A stretch of 64,000 nt of DNA from an uncultured Clostridium sp. (GTDB lineage: Bacteria; Bacillota; Clostridia; Lachnospirales; Lachnospiraceae). The stretch covers positions 7,763 to 71,762 of the forward strand of contig CABVBU010000010.1 of the NCBI GenBank assembly GCA_902496665.1. The letters are read 5' to 3'. Both the position numbers and the translations under genes were made by a program. The notes below the pieces were generated by a model that was not told the origin of the DNA, ran no database searches, and saw only the letters and a program-made list of their open reading frames with translations. This document shows, in pieces, positions 1 to 8,469 of the stretch (the stretch's first letter is position 1; each line of letters starts with the position of its first letter).

Positions 1-768
1 CAGGCATACATTTCCGTTGATTCCGTTTACATGACTCTTATCCGTACACTGCCAGATCGTGCGGCCCTCGTATGTACCGTCCGCGCCGTATCTCGCAAGC
101 CAGATATCATAGTGGATCTGCTTTGTGTCCATCTCGGTCGTAAATTTGCTGTAGTCGCTGTAGACGATCGGTGTGTAGCCTGCCGCAGCGATCGTATCAC
201 AAAACGCGTTTACCACATCCGTGAGCTCCTGAACCGAAAGCTCCAGGATATATTTTGACTCTACATCCACAGCGATCGGGTACTTTACATTGTATCCGGA
301 TACTTTTTCTACAGCATATTTTGCAGCCGCCTTCGCTTCCTCCACAGTTTTCGTCTGAAGATAAACATACGGAGCTGCCTGAACTCCGTTGTCCAAAGCG
401 CCCTTCATATTTTTCTCATAATTCGGATCCATGGTGTAACCACCCTCATATCCGTAAGACATCATCTTAATAAAGGCGAATGATATATCATCTGCCGCAA
501 CCTTCGCCCAGTCGATATCTCCCTGCCATTTTGCAACACTGATGCCGCGGAGAAGCGCTCCCTCTATTGTTTTTCCATTATTGTCCACATAAACACCATT
601 TACCTTTTTCCATGCATTTGCAGGATCCGTTACACTGGTATCCGTGGATGCCTTATTCTGCTCATCATAACCCGGTCCGATCTCATCCGCAAACGCGGTA
701 AAACTGCCCTGTGTGATCATTAGCGCCGCAAGGACTGCTGCCATATATCGAAATTTTTTCTGAAACAT
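1..768 (-). CDS. GH25 family lysozyme, C-terminus beyond the window edge
   Basis: Secreted muramidase-like protein; 256 codons are visible and the gene runs off the left edge. The start at 768 follows AAAGGCGG with normal spacing. The product begins MFQKKFRYMAAVLAALM, a signal peptide probably cleaved after TAFA. The GH25 fold begins near residue 75 (RGISVAKWQGDIDW) and includes AFIKMMSYG, PYVYLQT, YPIAVDVES and YTPIVYSDY, the alternating strands and acidic residues of the family barrel. GH25 enzymes cut the MurNAc-GlcNAc bond of peptidoglycan. It faces away from the other wall gene (1406-2479). Wall turnover is the likely role; the part after residue 256 cannot be judged. Confidence 0.85.
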   Translation of the reverse strand, partial: MFQKKFRYMAAVLAALMITQGSFTAFADEIGPGYDEQNKASTDTSVTDPANAWKKVNGVYVDNNGKTIEGALLRGISVAKWQGDIDWAKVAADDISFAFIKMMSYGYEGGYTMDPNYEKNMKGALDNGVQAAPYVYLQTKTVEEAKAAAKYAVEKVSGYNVKYPIAVDVESKYILELSVQELTDVVNAFCDTIAAAGYTPIVYSDYSKFTTEMDTKQIHYDIWLARYGADGTYEGRTIWQCTDKSHVNGINGNVCL

Positions 769-1035
769 TCTGCTTCCGCCTTTCTTCTCTGTCCGTGTTT
801 TATTCCTTAAATATTTTCCATCTTCAAAACTGCACAAGAAACCGTTGTAACTATGAGGATGCTGAACAGTTACAAACAGTTTTCTTTAAGTCTTCACAAG
901 TATACTACAATTTCCCTCTTTTTTTATTAAGAACTTCTTACATTTTCGTTGTCACAGTTCTAAGACTTTGTGGCAAAATTTCGTCCAGGATAAAAGCCGC
1001 CAGTTTCCGGTCAGTTCCGGCCAGCTTTCCCTGTG
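769..1035. other. Intergenic stretch between the lysozyme gene and tRNA-Ser
   Basis: AT-rich non-coding DNA. It carries one imperfect copy of the dispersed GTAACT...AGTTAC inverted repeat near 845-877. An open frame on the plus strand (795-1250) runs straight through the tRNA and has no family signature. I see no other gene. Confidence 0.5.
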
Positions 1036-1072
1036 CCACAAAAACAAAAGAACCCTTGAAAACCAAGGGTTC
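1036..1072 (-). terminator. Rho-independent terminator of tRNA-Ser
   Basis: On the minus strand a stem GGAACCCTTGG / CAAGGGTTC is followed by CTTTTGTTTTTG. It starts about six bases after the discriminator base of the tRNA, the usual place for a tRNA terminator. Confidence 0.8.
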
Positions 1073-1077
1073 CGGCG

Positions 1078-1167
1078 CGGAGACGGAGGGATTCGAACCC
1101 TCGTACCGGGATGAACCGATAAACGCATTTCGAGTGCGCCGCGTTACGGCCGCTTCGCTACGTCTCC
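1078..1167 (-). tRNA. tRNA-Ser, anticodon CGA
   Basis: The 7-bp acceptor stem GGAGACG / CGTCTCC closes a 90-nt class II tRNA with a long variable arm, as expected for serine. The anticodon loop reads CTCGAAA, giving anticodon CGA for codon UCG. The T arm GGTTCGAATCC is canonical. The 3' CCA is not encoded: the sequence after the discriminator is CGC. An AT-rich promoter with TATAAT lies at about 1207-1212 on the minus strand. Confidence 0.95.
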
Positions 1168-1172
1168 AGGAT

Positions 1173-1197
1173 GTCTGCCTCTTTAAAAAAGGCAGAC
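1173..1197. other. Hairpin between tRNA-Ser and its promoter
   Basis: GTCTGCC and GGCAGAC (7 bp) flank a T/A-rich loop just 5' of the tRNA on the minus strand. It would be in the tRNA precursor leader. It lacks a following U-run in the tRNA direction, so it is not an obvious terminator. Confidence 0.4.
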
Positions 1198-1355
1198 TAC
1201 ATATTATTATACATATTTTTTCAGATTTGTATAGAGAAATTACAAAATAATTTTCACCAGCTTGCTCTTGCGTCGGTTTTCATCTCAAAATGCTTTGCAA
1301 GCTTGCCTGCATAAACATTTTTAAATGTGAACCGATATTGGGCGAACGCCAAATG

Positions 1356-1387
1356 CTTCTTGATTTCATGCACATGAAAACAAGAAG
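1356..1387. repeat. 15-bp inverted repeat (one mismatch) downstream of the amidase gene
   Basis: The arms 1356-1370 and 1373-1387 pair with one mismatch and a 2-nt gap, so a very stable hairpin can form. No T-run follows on either strand. It may act as a terminator or 3' stabiliser of the amidase transcript; the role is inference. Confidence 0.5.
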
Positions 1388-1405
1388 ATAGCAGGCATCA
1401 ACCCA

Positions 1406-2479
1406 CTAGTTTCCTTCCGCAAAATAAGCATCCACCGCCCCGGCGATCCCGCTCGCGATCTTCCCCTGGTAACCGTCATCCTGCAGCCAGGTATCCTCGT
1501 CAGGATTGCTTAAAAATCCCATCTCAAACACACAGACCGGAATCTCGCACCAGTTGATATCGGAGGAGCTGTCTGTCTCCTGGACACCGCGGTTTTTCGT
1601 GCCTGTGGTGCCGCAGACGGTGTCGACGATCTTCTTGGAAAGATTATAGCTCTTGTCGTGAAGACTGGCGTTATAAGGATTCTGGGCCGTCATGCAGGTG
1701 GACAGCGCGCCGTAGACGCTGGAGTTATCCATGAAACCGGCATGAAGACGGATCAGGATATCCGCTCCGCTCTTGTTTGCCGCCACAGACCGCTCCGCGC
1801 TGCTCATGTTCACATCATGGCTCGTGCGGATCATGACGACATGATAACCGCGGTTTATAAGCTCTTTTTCCAGCTTTTTCGCCACCGTAAGCGTCACCTC
1901 GTACTCCGGAACTCCGCTGGATGTCCCCACCGCGCCTTCCGGCATCTTTGCCTTCATGGTCGTGGAGGACGGGCCGATAGGCTCTTTTGAGGTGTTCGCC
2001 TTTGCCTGATGTCCCGCGTCGATGGCAACGGTGTGACCGTTAAACGGGATCTCCGGTGCGGTCTCAGCATCATCGCTCGCAGCCGCTGTGTAAGCCGCCG
2101 CGGCCGCCTCTCTCGCGGCCTCGACGCTCTCCGCCTCGGACATCTCTGAGGACAGTTCTTCTGATTCTGAAGCTGCTTCCTCCAGTCCTGAACTCTCAGA
2201 AGCCACATCACCGCCCTCTGGATCTGCGCTTAGCGGTTCCCCGGCAGCTTTTCCAAGCGCCGGCACGTCTGCATCCCCGGATCCGGAAGCTCCTGTATCC
2301 GTGCTTTCTGCCGCCGGGTCTGCACCATTCCCGGACATTTCAGACTCCGACACCGTTTCACTGCTCAGATCCACCGCCTCATATTTCCTCGTCCCATTGC
2401 AGCCGGTAAGCACCAGAGCGAAAAGGGCTGCAAAGACAAGGAATCGGAGGAGTCCGTTTCCCTTTTTCATCCTGCTCAT
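1406..2479 (-). CDS. N-acetylmuramoyl-L-alanine amidase lipoprotein (Amidase_3)
   Basis: A 357-residue membrane-anchored peptidoglycan amidase that would cleave the MurNAc-L-Ala bond. The N-terminus has a hydrophobic segment ending in lipobox LTGC (Cys 27). A long Ser/Glu/Ala-rich linker follows to about residue 145. The catalytic domain then shows the expected zinc ligands in IDAGH (His 157), the Glu of PEYEV, RLHA, and the catalytic Glu of FEMGF. The chosen ATG at 2479 overlaps the mnmA stop as ATGA and lies behind GGAGGAGG. An ATG-like start at 2506 would overlap mnmA by 31 bases and is less likely. The overlap implies co-transcription with the nifS-nifU-mnmA operon. Confidence 0.88.
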   Translation of the reverse strand: MSRMKKGNGLLRFLVFAALFALVLTGCNGTRKYEAVDLSSETVSESEMSGNGADPAAESTDTGASGSGDADVPALGKAAGEPLSADPEGGDVASESSGLEEAASESEELSSEMSEAESVEAAREAAAAAYTAAASDDAETAPEIPFNGHTVAIDAGHQAKANTSKEPIGPSSTTMKAKMPEGAVGTSSGVPEYEVTLTVAKKLEKELINRGYHVVMIRTSHDVNMSSAERSVAANKSGADILIRLHAGFMDNSSVYGALSTCMTAQNPYNASLHDKSYNLSKKIVDTVCGTTGTKNRGVQETDSSSDINWCEIPVCVFEMGFLSNPDEDTWLQDDGYQGKIASGIAGAVDAYFAEGN

Positions 2480-3552
2480 AGGATCGTTCCTCCTCCGACT
2501 ACGCATTCATTTTCATAAAATACAACTGCCTGTCCCGGCGTGATTGCGCGCTGCGGTTCCTTAAACTGACACTCTACCGTTCCATCCGGGAGTTCCCTGA
2601 TGATACAAGGGGATCCCTTGTGGCTGTAGCGGATCTTCGCGAGGACCTCTTTCTCCTCTCCATGAAGACCGTCGATCGCCATCCAGTTCACATCCCTGCA
2701 GATCAGATGATCGGAAAACACATCATCCCCATCGCCGATGACGACCTCGTTGGTCTCCGGACGGATCCCTGTGACGAACACCGGGTGTCCCATCGCAAGG
2801 TTCAGGCCCTTTCTCTGGCCAACGGTGTAGTGGGTGATTCCCTTATGTTTTCCGAGGATCACGCCATTTTTGTCCACAAAGTTTCCGCATCCCGGAACAT
2901 CGGACGCCTCGCGCTCGATAAATCCGGCATAATCGTTATCCGGCACAAAGCAGATCTCCATGCTGTCCTTCTTCTTTGCCACGGTGAGTCCACGGTCCTC
3001 GGCGATCTTTCTCACCTCGTCCTTCGCGTAATCACCGATGGGCATCAACGTCCTGGAGAGCTGGAACTGGGTCAGGTTGTAGAGTGCGTAGGTCTGGTCC
3101 TTCGCCGCTGTCACGGAATTGCGGATCGTGTAACGTCCGTTCGGCAGCTGGCTGATCCGGGCATAGTGACCGGTCGCAATATAATCGGCGCCGATCTCCA
3201 GGCTGCGCTCCAAAAGCGCCTCCCATTTTACATAGCGGTTGCAGGCAATGCACGGATTCGGTGTCCGTCCGTGCAGATACTCCGCAACAAAATAGTCGAT
3301 CACATTCTTCTGGAATTCTTTCCGGAAGTTCATAACATAGTAGGGAATTCCAAGTGTCCACGCAACGCGTCTCGCATCCTCCACCGCGCTGAGTCCGCAG
3401 CATCCGCCGTTTTCCTCAACCGTACAGGAATCCTCTTCCTGCCAGATCTGCATGGTGACACCGATCACGTCGTATCCCTGTTCCTTCAAAAGACAGGCAG
3501 CAACCGATGAGTCCACGCCTCCGGACATTCCTACCACGACTTTTTTCTTCAT
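2476..3552 (-). CDS. mnmA: tRNA-specific 2-thiouridylase MnmA
   Basis: A 358-residue enzyme that thiolates U34 of tRNA Lys, Glu and Gln, using ATP and sulfur relayed from a cysteine desulfurase. The N-terminal PP-loop GMSGGVDSSVA activates the uridine. The first catalytic cysteine lies in NPCIACNRYVKW and the second in SMEICFVPD. The C-terminal beta-barrel (GITHYTVGQRKGL onward) is complete. The length matches the family. Its start overlaps the nifU stop and its stop overlaps the amidase start. The order nifS-nifU-mnmA is common in Firmicutes and suggests that this NifS feeds sulfur to MnmA. Confidence 0.97.
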   Translation of the reverse strand: MKKKVVVGMSGGVDSSVAACLLKEQGYDVIGVTMQIWQEEDSCTVEENGGCCGLSAVEDARRVAWTLGIPYYVMNFRKEFQKNVIDYFVAEYLHGRTPNPCIACNRYVKWEALLERSLEIGADYIATGHYARISQLPNGRYTIRNSVTAAKDQTYALYNLTQFQLSRTLMPIGDYAKDEVRKIAEDRGLTVAKKKDSMEICFVPDNDYAGFIEREASDVPGCGNFVDKNGVILGKHKGITHYTVGQRKGLNLAMGHPVFVTGIRPETNEVVIGDGDDVFSDHLICRDVNWMAIDGLHGEEKEVLAKIRYSHKGSPCIIRELPDGTVECQFKEPQRAITPGQAVVFYENECVVGGGTIL

Positions 3553-3992
3553 TAATATTCCTCGTCCTCTTCATGCTCACTGATATCGGACACCGGCTTC
3601 TGTAAGCCTTTGATCTCGATATGGTGCTTTTCCGCATAATCCCAGAGTGCTGCATGGATCGCTTCCTCTGCAAGCAGGGAGCAGTGAACCTTTACCGGCG
3701 GAAGTCCGTCAAGTGCTTCCATAACTGCCTTATTGGTTACTTCCATCGCTTCCTCAATCGTCTTTCCCATTACCATCTCTGTCGCCATGCTGCTTGTAGC
3801 AACTGCAGCACCGCAGCCGAAGGTTTTAAACTTGCAGTCACGGATGATGTGGCTCTCGTCATCGATGTCGAGATAGATTCTCATGATATCGCCGCATTTT
3901 GCGTTTCCGACAGTACCTACGCCGCTGGCGTCCTCAATTTCTCCCATGTTTCTTGGGTGCTGGAAATGGTCCATTACTTTCTCTGAATACAT
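3552..3992 (-). CDS. nifU: Fe-S cluster scaffold NifU/IscU-like protein
   Basis: A 146-residue scaffold on which iron-sulfur clusters are assembled from NifS-derived sulfur. The three conserved cysteines are visible in GNAKCGD, TFGCGAA and VHCSLLAEEA. The N-terminus YSEKVMDHFQHPRNMG is typical of the clostridial NifU-like group. The acidic tail EHEEDEEY is not part of the core fold. The gene lies 11 bases downstream of nifS and overlaps mnmA by one base, so the three form an operon. Confidence 0.95.
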   Translation of the reverse strand: MYSEKVMDHFQHPRNMGEIEDASGVGTVGNAKCGDIMRIYLDIDDESHIIRDCKFKTFGCGAAVATSSMATEMVMGKTIEEAMEVTNKAVMEALDGLPPVKVHCSLLAEEAIHAALWDYAEKHHIEIKGLQKPVSDISEHEEDEEY

Positions 3993-4003
3993 TATTTTTC
4001 CTC

Positions 4004-5188
4004 TTACTTTCTGTTCTTCTTAATGAAATCCTCATAGAGTGGAGACATTGCGCGAAGCTTCTCCACGATCTTCTTAAGGCAGTCTACAGTATGGTCAATC
4101 TCTTCCTTCGTTGTCTCCTCACTCAATGTGAGACGTAAGGAGCCGTGTGCGATCTCGTGCGGAAGTCCGATAGCTAAGAGCACATGAGACGGGTCCAGGG
4201 AACCGGATGTGCATGCAGATCCGCTGGATCCGCAGATTCCGTCCATGTCCAGCATGATGAGTAAGGACTCACCCTCGATGAACTGGAACGCGAAGTTTGC
4301 GTTGTTGGAAAGACGGTTCGTGCGGTGGCCGTTTAAACGTGTATACGGAATCTCATCCATGACACGTCCGATCAGGTAATCGCGGAGCTCTGTCTCCTTC
4401 TTCTTATTATTCTCAAGCTCTGCCATTCCGATCTCGACAGCTTTTCCGAGACCGACGATTCCCGGCACATTCTCAGTTCCGGCACGGCGTTTTCTCTCCT
4501 GGGCACCGCCATGGATGAAGGAGCGGAGCTTTAAGCCTTTTCTGATGTAGAGGAAGCCGACTCCCTTCGGTCCGTGGAACTTGTGGCCGCTGGCGCTTAA
4601 CATGTCGATATGGTACTCATCCACATTGATTGGCTCATGGCAGAATGCCTGAACCGCGTCTGTGTGGAAGATGATCCCGTTCTCATGGGCGATCTCACCG
4701 ATCTCCTTGATCGGCTGGATCGTTCCGATCTCGTTGTTGGCGAACATCACAGAGATCAGGATCGTATCCGGGCGGATCGCTTTCTTCAACTCGTCGATGG
4801 AAACGGAGCCGTACTCGTCTACCGGAAGGTAGGTGATCTCATAGCCGCGCTTCTCGAGATACTCACAGGTGTGAAGGATCGCGTGGTGCTCGATCTTTGT
4901 TGTGATGATGTGTTTTCCTTTGGACGCGTAAGCCTCCGCAGTCGCGATCAGGGCCCAGTTGTCGGACTCGGAACCGCCATTTGTGAAGTAGATCTCATTG
5001 TCCTTTGCGCCGAGAGCGTTTGCTACAGTCTCTCTTGCTTTTGCGAGGGCTTCCTTGCACGGGGTGGAAAACTCATATACCGCGGAAGGGTTTCCGTAAT
5101 ATTCTGTATAAAACGGCAGCATGGCTTCCACGACTTCCGGACGTACCTTTGTCGTAGCCGCATTGTCGAGATAGATTACTTTTTTCAT
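4004..5188 (-). CDS. nifS: Cysteine desulfurase NifS
   Basis: A 394-residue PLP enzyme converting cysteine to alanine plus enzyme-bound persulfide. It starts MKKVIYLDNAATTKVRPEV, carries the PLP lysine in SASGHKFHGPKG and the catalytic cysteine in the short loop GSSGSACTSGSL, typical of group I NifS/IscS. An AAAGGCGG ribosome site precedes the ATG. It is the first gene of the nifS-nifU-mnmA-amidase run and probably supplies sulfur both to clusters and to tRNA thiolation. Confidence 0.97.
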   Translation of the reverse strand: MKKVIYLDNAATTKVRPEVVEAMLPFYTEYYGNPSAVYEFSTPCKEALAKARETVANALGAKDNEIYFTNGGSESDNWALIATAEAYASKGKHIITTKIEHHAILHTCEYLEKRGYEITYLPVDEYGSVSIDELKKAIRPDTILISVMFANNEIGTIQPIKEIGEIAHENGIIFHTDAVQAFCHEPINVDEYHIDMLSASGHKFHGPKGVGFLYIRKGLKLRSFIHGGAQERKRRAGTENVPGIVGLGKAVEIGMAELENNKKKETELRDYLIGRVMDEIPYTRLNGHRTNRLSNNANFAFQFIEGESLLIMLDMDGICGSSGSACTSGSLDPSHVLLAIGLPHEIAHGSLRLTLSEETTKEEIDHTVDCLKKIVEKLRAMSPLYEDFIKKNRK

Positions 5189-5500
5189 TGTTCCGCCTTT
5201 CTGTAAAGCTTGATCGTCCAGTCTTGCCGTTATACCGCCGCAAAGCTGAACTGTTACTATTTATTTTATGCCATGACCCGCGAGTCAGCGCCAGAAAAGC
5301 GCGGACAGGCCACAGATATCCTACATTATATACGAAACCCGTCGGGAATTTCAACCGGTAATCTTATGTTTTTTCAGAAATACACAGTAACTCGCTAAGT
5401 ATTTAGGAATTCCCCGTATTTTCAGCGGTTTCAGCCGTCATATCCATCTCTTATTTCCACATATATATAACAGAATCCTTCTGTCTCAACGGAGCTGCCC
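5189..5500. other. Divergent intergenic region nifS / spoVB-like
   Basis: It must hold the promoters of both divergent genes. A TATATATAA stretch near 5461-5470 is a plausible minus-10 region for the plus-strand gene. A GAACTGTTAC fragment of the dispersed repeat lies near 5249-5258. I see no additional gene or clear operator. Confidence 0.4.
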
Positions 5501-7084
5501 ATGCCTTCTTCCCATAAAACTCACCCACTGATCACTGGAACCATTCTCCTCACCGCCGCCGGACTTCTCTCCCGGGTCCTCGGCTTTTTCTACCGGATCT
5601 TTCTCTCCCGGACTATCGGTGCGGAGGGACTCGGAATCTACCAGATGATCTTCCCAGTCTACGGAATCTTTTTCTCCCTCTGCGCCGGGTCGATCCAGAC
5701 CGCCATCTCCCGCTTTACCGCGGCGGACCCGGATCGTGCGAAGCGGACGCTGCTCTCTGGATTTTCTTTATCCTTCGCCATGTCTCTGGCCGCCGCCTTC
5801 ATGATCCGGCACTTCTCGGGCCCTCTTGCGGAACATGTCCTCATGGAACCTCGGTGTGCCCCGCTGCTCTCCGTCATGGCCTTCGCGATTCCGTGTACCT
5901 CCGTCCATGCCTGCATCTGTGGATATTATTATGGAAAAGAAAAAGTCTCTGTCCCTGCCGCCTCCCAGCTCCTGGAGCAGATGATCCGGATCTTTACGGT
6001 ATTTCTGCTGATGTCTGTCTGCATCGAGAAACAGATTCCGGTCACCGTGTCACTTGCCGTATTCGGGCTGGTTGCCGGGGAAGCCGGATCAGCGTTGTTT
6101 GTGCTGATATTTTTTCTTTTATTTCATGAATTTCACGAAAATACAGGCAGATCCTACAGGATTGGCCAAAGTTCCATAAAAAATCCGCTTTTCAGGAATT
6201 TCGGACGAATTTCGGATCTCTCCGGCAATCTGTTCTCTCCCATGGCCGCCCTCCTGGCCCTCGCTGCCCCACTCATGGCAAACCGTCTCGTCCTGAACCT
6301 TTTGCAAAGCGCGGAGACGATCATGATCCCGGCGCGCCTGACCGTCTACGGACTCACCCGTTCCCAGGCCGTCAGTACATATGGAACACTCACAGGCATG
6401 GCCATGCCTTTTGTCCTCTTTCCATCGGCCCTGGTAAACTCCCTGGCTGTGGTCCTGCTGCCCGCCACTGCGAGGCACCAGTCCGCCGGAAATGACTCTG
6501 GAATTGCCGCCGGAATCTCCATGTCCTTCCGATACAGCCTTTATCTCGGAATTTTTTGCATCGGGGTCTTCACAGTCTTCGGAGATGCGCTGGGCTTACA
6601 GATATTTAAAAGCCAGGACGCCGGATCTTTCATTCAGATCCTCGCCTGGCTCTGCCCGTTTCTCTATCTCGCCACCTCATCCGGAAGCATTTTAAATGGG
6701 CTCGGAAAGACGAAACTCACGTTTTTCCATCACCTGGTCTCACTTCTCGTCCGCATCGCCTTTGTGTGGTTCGGGATCCCGGAGTTTGGGATCCGCGCCT
6801 GCCTCTGGGGGATGCTGGCGAGTGAGATCCTTTTAGCCCTGCTCCATATTCTGGCGCTCCGGCGCTCCGTGTCCTATGACTGGAACGTCTGGACCTTCAT
6901 CGGAAAACCAGTTTTCTGCCTGCTCTGCGCCCTGTGGATCTTCCGGCTTTTCCCGGAAGAACTGCCGATCCCTGCAGGTTTTCCGGATTTTTTCCGAACA
7001 GCAGCGCAGGTACTCATCTTATCCACCGTGTATCTCCTGTTTCTGCTCTTTTTTCACAGAAAACAAGATCAGATAACTTCATAA
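5501..7084 (+). CDS. SpoVB/MurJ-like polysaccharide flippase (MOP superfamily)
   Basis: A 527-residue polytopic membrane protein with about 14 predicted helices. The N-terminal ITGTILLTAAGLLSRVLGFF and SRTIGAEGLGIYQMIFPVY are characteristic of stage V sporulation protein B and related polysaccharide transporters. Such proteins flip lipid-linked wall or spore-cortex precursors. CGGAG lies 7 bases before the ATG. It is monocistronic and converges on 7165-7395. SpoVB paralogues are frequent in sporulating clostridia, so the exact substrate is uncertain. Confidence 0.82.
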   Translation: MPSSHKTHPLITGTILLTAAGLLSRVLGFFYRIFLSRTIGAEGLGIYQMIFPVYGIFFSLCAGSIQTAISRFTAADPDRAKRTLLSGFSLSFAMSLAAAFMIRHFSGPLAEHVLMEPRCAPLLSVMAFAIPCTSVHACICGYYYGKEKVSVPAASQLLEQMIRIFTVFLLMSVCIEKQIPVTVSLAVFGLVAGEAGSALFVLIFFLLFHEFHENTGRSYRIGQSSIKNPLFRNFGRISDLSGNLFSPMAALLALAAPLMANRLVLNLLQSAETIMIPARLTVYGLTRSQAVSTYGTLTGMAMPFVLFPSALVNSLAVVLLPATARHQSAGNDSGIAAGISMSFRYSLYLGIFCIGVFTVFGDALGLQIFKSQDAGSFIQILAWLCPFLYLATSSGSILNGLGKTKLTFFHHLVSLLVRIAFVWFGIPEFGIRACLWGMLASEILLALLHILALRRSVSYDWNVWTFIGKPVFCLLCALWIFRLFPEELPIPAGFPDFFRTAAQVLILSTVYLLFLLFFHRKQDQITS

Positions 7085-7164
7085 AAAGTGCAATTTTTTA
7101 TGCCACGCACGATCACATTACTGCTGTTCGCAGTTTCAAACAGCAGAACATGAGCAGGATGTTA

Positions 7165-7395
7165 TCACTCATCAAATTCCACAGTCACATAATACCCGCG
7201 GTCGTTCTGGATAATATCCTTCACGATGCCTTTTTTACTTTTCAGTCTCTCCGTAAACCGGAACAGCCCTGACATGGCCACCGCCGGTTCGATCATGTAG
7301 TTCACATTGACCGGTGTGATGGACTCGCTGACGTCCACCTCCTGTCCGACCTCCACAAGGCCCGGGCGTTCCATTTTAAATACGATCTCCCTCAT
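7165..7395 (-). CDS. Small conserved hypothetical protein, 76 aa
   Basis: A soluble, acidic 76-residue protein (starts MREIVFKMERPGLVEVGQEV, ends YYVTVEFDE) with a beta-rich look and no cysteine. I do not recognise the family. It lies downstream of apt in the same orientation, beyond an apt terminator, so any co-transcription would depend on read-through. Clean start, no overlap with the spoVB-like gene, and codon use like its neighbours support a real gene. Confidence 0.6.
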   Translation of the reverse strand: MREIVFKMERPGLVEVGQEVDVSESITPVNVNYMIEPAVAMSGLFRFTERLKSKKGIVKDIIQNDRGYYVTVEFDE

Positions 7396-7525
7396 TTTTA
7401 TCCTCTTTTCTATTTACGGTAACAGGCATTCCAGAAGCCGTGAAACTCTTCGTCGGTACCTTCTGGTTCTCACCTTCCGCTTTGTATCATCGCCACCGGC
7501 AACTTCTTCCGGATGCCCAGTAACG

Positions 7526-7569
7526 TAAAAATGCCGCCAGCCCGCTTTTTTAGCGTTCCCCAGCGGCAT
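7526..7569 (-). terminator. Terminator downstream of apt
   Basis: On the minus strand ATGCCGC pairs with GCGGCAT around an inner CGC/GCG stem, followed directly by TTTTTAC. It lies about 58 bases after the apt stop codon. Confidence 0.7.
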
Positions 7570-7626
7570 ATACCTTTTTACTTTCCCGGCATCGCTGCCA
7601 TGTTCTCTCAAACCTGTCTGACGAGC

Positions 7627-8151
7627 TTATTTCCCCTCGTAAATGATCGCAGAATCCACATCATACTTCTGAAGCTTATCTCTTCCCTTTAATCCTGCAA
7701 GCTCCATCACGAAACAGATCTTAACAACTTCTCCGCCAAGCTCCTCCACAAGCTTTGCGATAGCTTCAACAGTTCCGCCTGTGGCGATCAGGTCATCAAT
7801 GATCACGACCTTCTGACCCGGTTTGATGGAATCTTTGTGAAGCTCGATGGTTCCGGTACCGTACTCCAAGGCATACTCCATAGAAACGGTCTCTCTCGGA
7901 AGTTTTCCCGGTTTTCTCGCCGGAACAAAGGATTTTCCCATCGCGTAAGCGACCGGTGTTCCGAAAATAAATCCTCTGGACTCCGCTCCAACGACCACAT
8001 CGAAATCTACATCCTTCACCATATCAAGGAGAGAATCGATCGCCAGCTTTAATCCGTCCGGATCCTGTAAAATTGAAGTGATATCACGGAAAATAATTCC
8101 CGGCTCCGGAAAATCCGGGATGCTTACTACATAATCTTCCAGCTTTTTCAT
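7627..8151 (-). CDS. apt: Adenine phosphoribosyltransferase
   Basis: A 174-residue type I phosphoribosyltransferase that salvages adenine with PRPP to make AMP. The PRPP loop VVIIDDLIATGGT and the N-terminal FPEPGIIFRDIT are diagnostic, and the length is typical. Its own promoter is seen at 8194-8222 and a terminator follows, so it appears monocistronic. It is divergent from the Rrf2 regulator gene. Confidence 0.96.
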   Translation of the reverse strand: MKKLEDYVVSIPDFPEPGIIFRDITSILQDPDGLKLAIDSLLDMVKDVDFDVVVGAESRGFIFGTPVAYAMGKSFVPARKPGKLPRETVSMEYALEYGTGTIELHKDSIKPGQKVVIIDDLIATGGTVEAIAKLVEELGGEVVKICFVMELAGLKGRDKLQKYDVDSAIIYEGK

Positions 8152-8193
8152 AATATTTATGGTTCCTTTCTGATTCGATCCACGATTGCTTCT

Positions 8194-8222
8194 ATTTTAT
8201 CACATGTATTTTTTTCTGGCAA
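8194..8222 (-). promoter_or_regulatory. apt promoter
   Basis: On the minus strand TTGCCA (8217-8222), a 17-base spacer and TAAAAT (8194-8199), about 45 bases upstream of the apt start codon. Confidence 0.65.
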
Positions 8223-8246
8223 CCATGATAAAAAGCAAAACGTCGG

Positions 8247-8275
8247 TTGAATGCCTACCATTTTTGTAGTATAAT
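8247..8275 (+). promoter_or_regulatory. Promoter of the Rrf2 regulator gene
   Basis: TTGAAT (8247-8252), 17 bases, TATAAT (8270-8275). It implies a leader of about 190 bases before the start codon at 8470. Confidence 0.7.
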
Positions 8276-8288
8276 CAGAACAGTTCCA

Positions 8289-8322
8289 GATTCCGTATGA
8301 TGAGCGGAATCTTTGTTTGTTT
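8289..8322 (+). promoter_or_regulatory. Terminator-like hairpin in the rrf2 leader
   Basis: GATTCCG (8289-8295) pairs with CGGAATC (8305-8311), followed by TTTGTTTGTTT. It lies within about 30 bases of the predicted transcription start, so most transcripts could stop here unless anti-termination occurs. I see no known riboswitch or T-box pattern in the rest of the leader. Confidence 0.45.
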
Positions 8323-8469
8323 CATCTGCGGATGCCCTCTGAGCGCATTTCTGCAGAATAATATCGCAAAATTGTTCCGTATCGGCACAGTTATAACATT
8401 TTTTAGGAAGTCCAGTGATCTGAACATCTCACATCTTGTCGGATCGCTGTTGAAATTGGTGAAATAATC

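Noticed and set aside
795..1250. Plus-strand open frame of 151 codons
   Set aside because: It runs antisense through tRNA-Ser(CGA) and the tRNA terminator and has no family signature.
2620..3510. 296-codon plus-strand frame
   Set aside because: It lies opposite mnmA, which is complete and strongly conserved; shadow frame.
7414..7611. 65-codon minus-strand frame between apt and the 76-residue gene
   Set aside because: It is Arg-rich and spans the apt terminator hairpin; no ribosome site.
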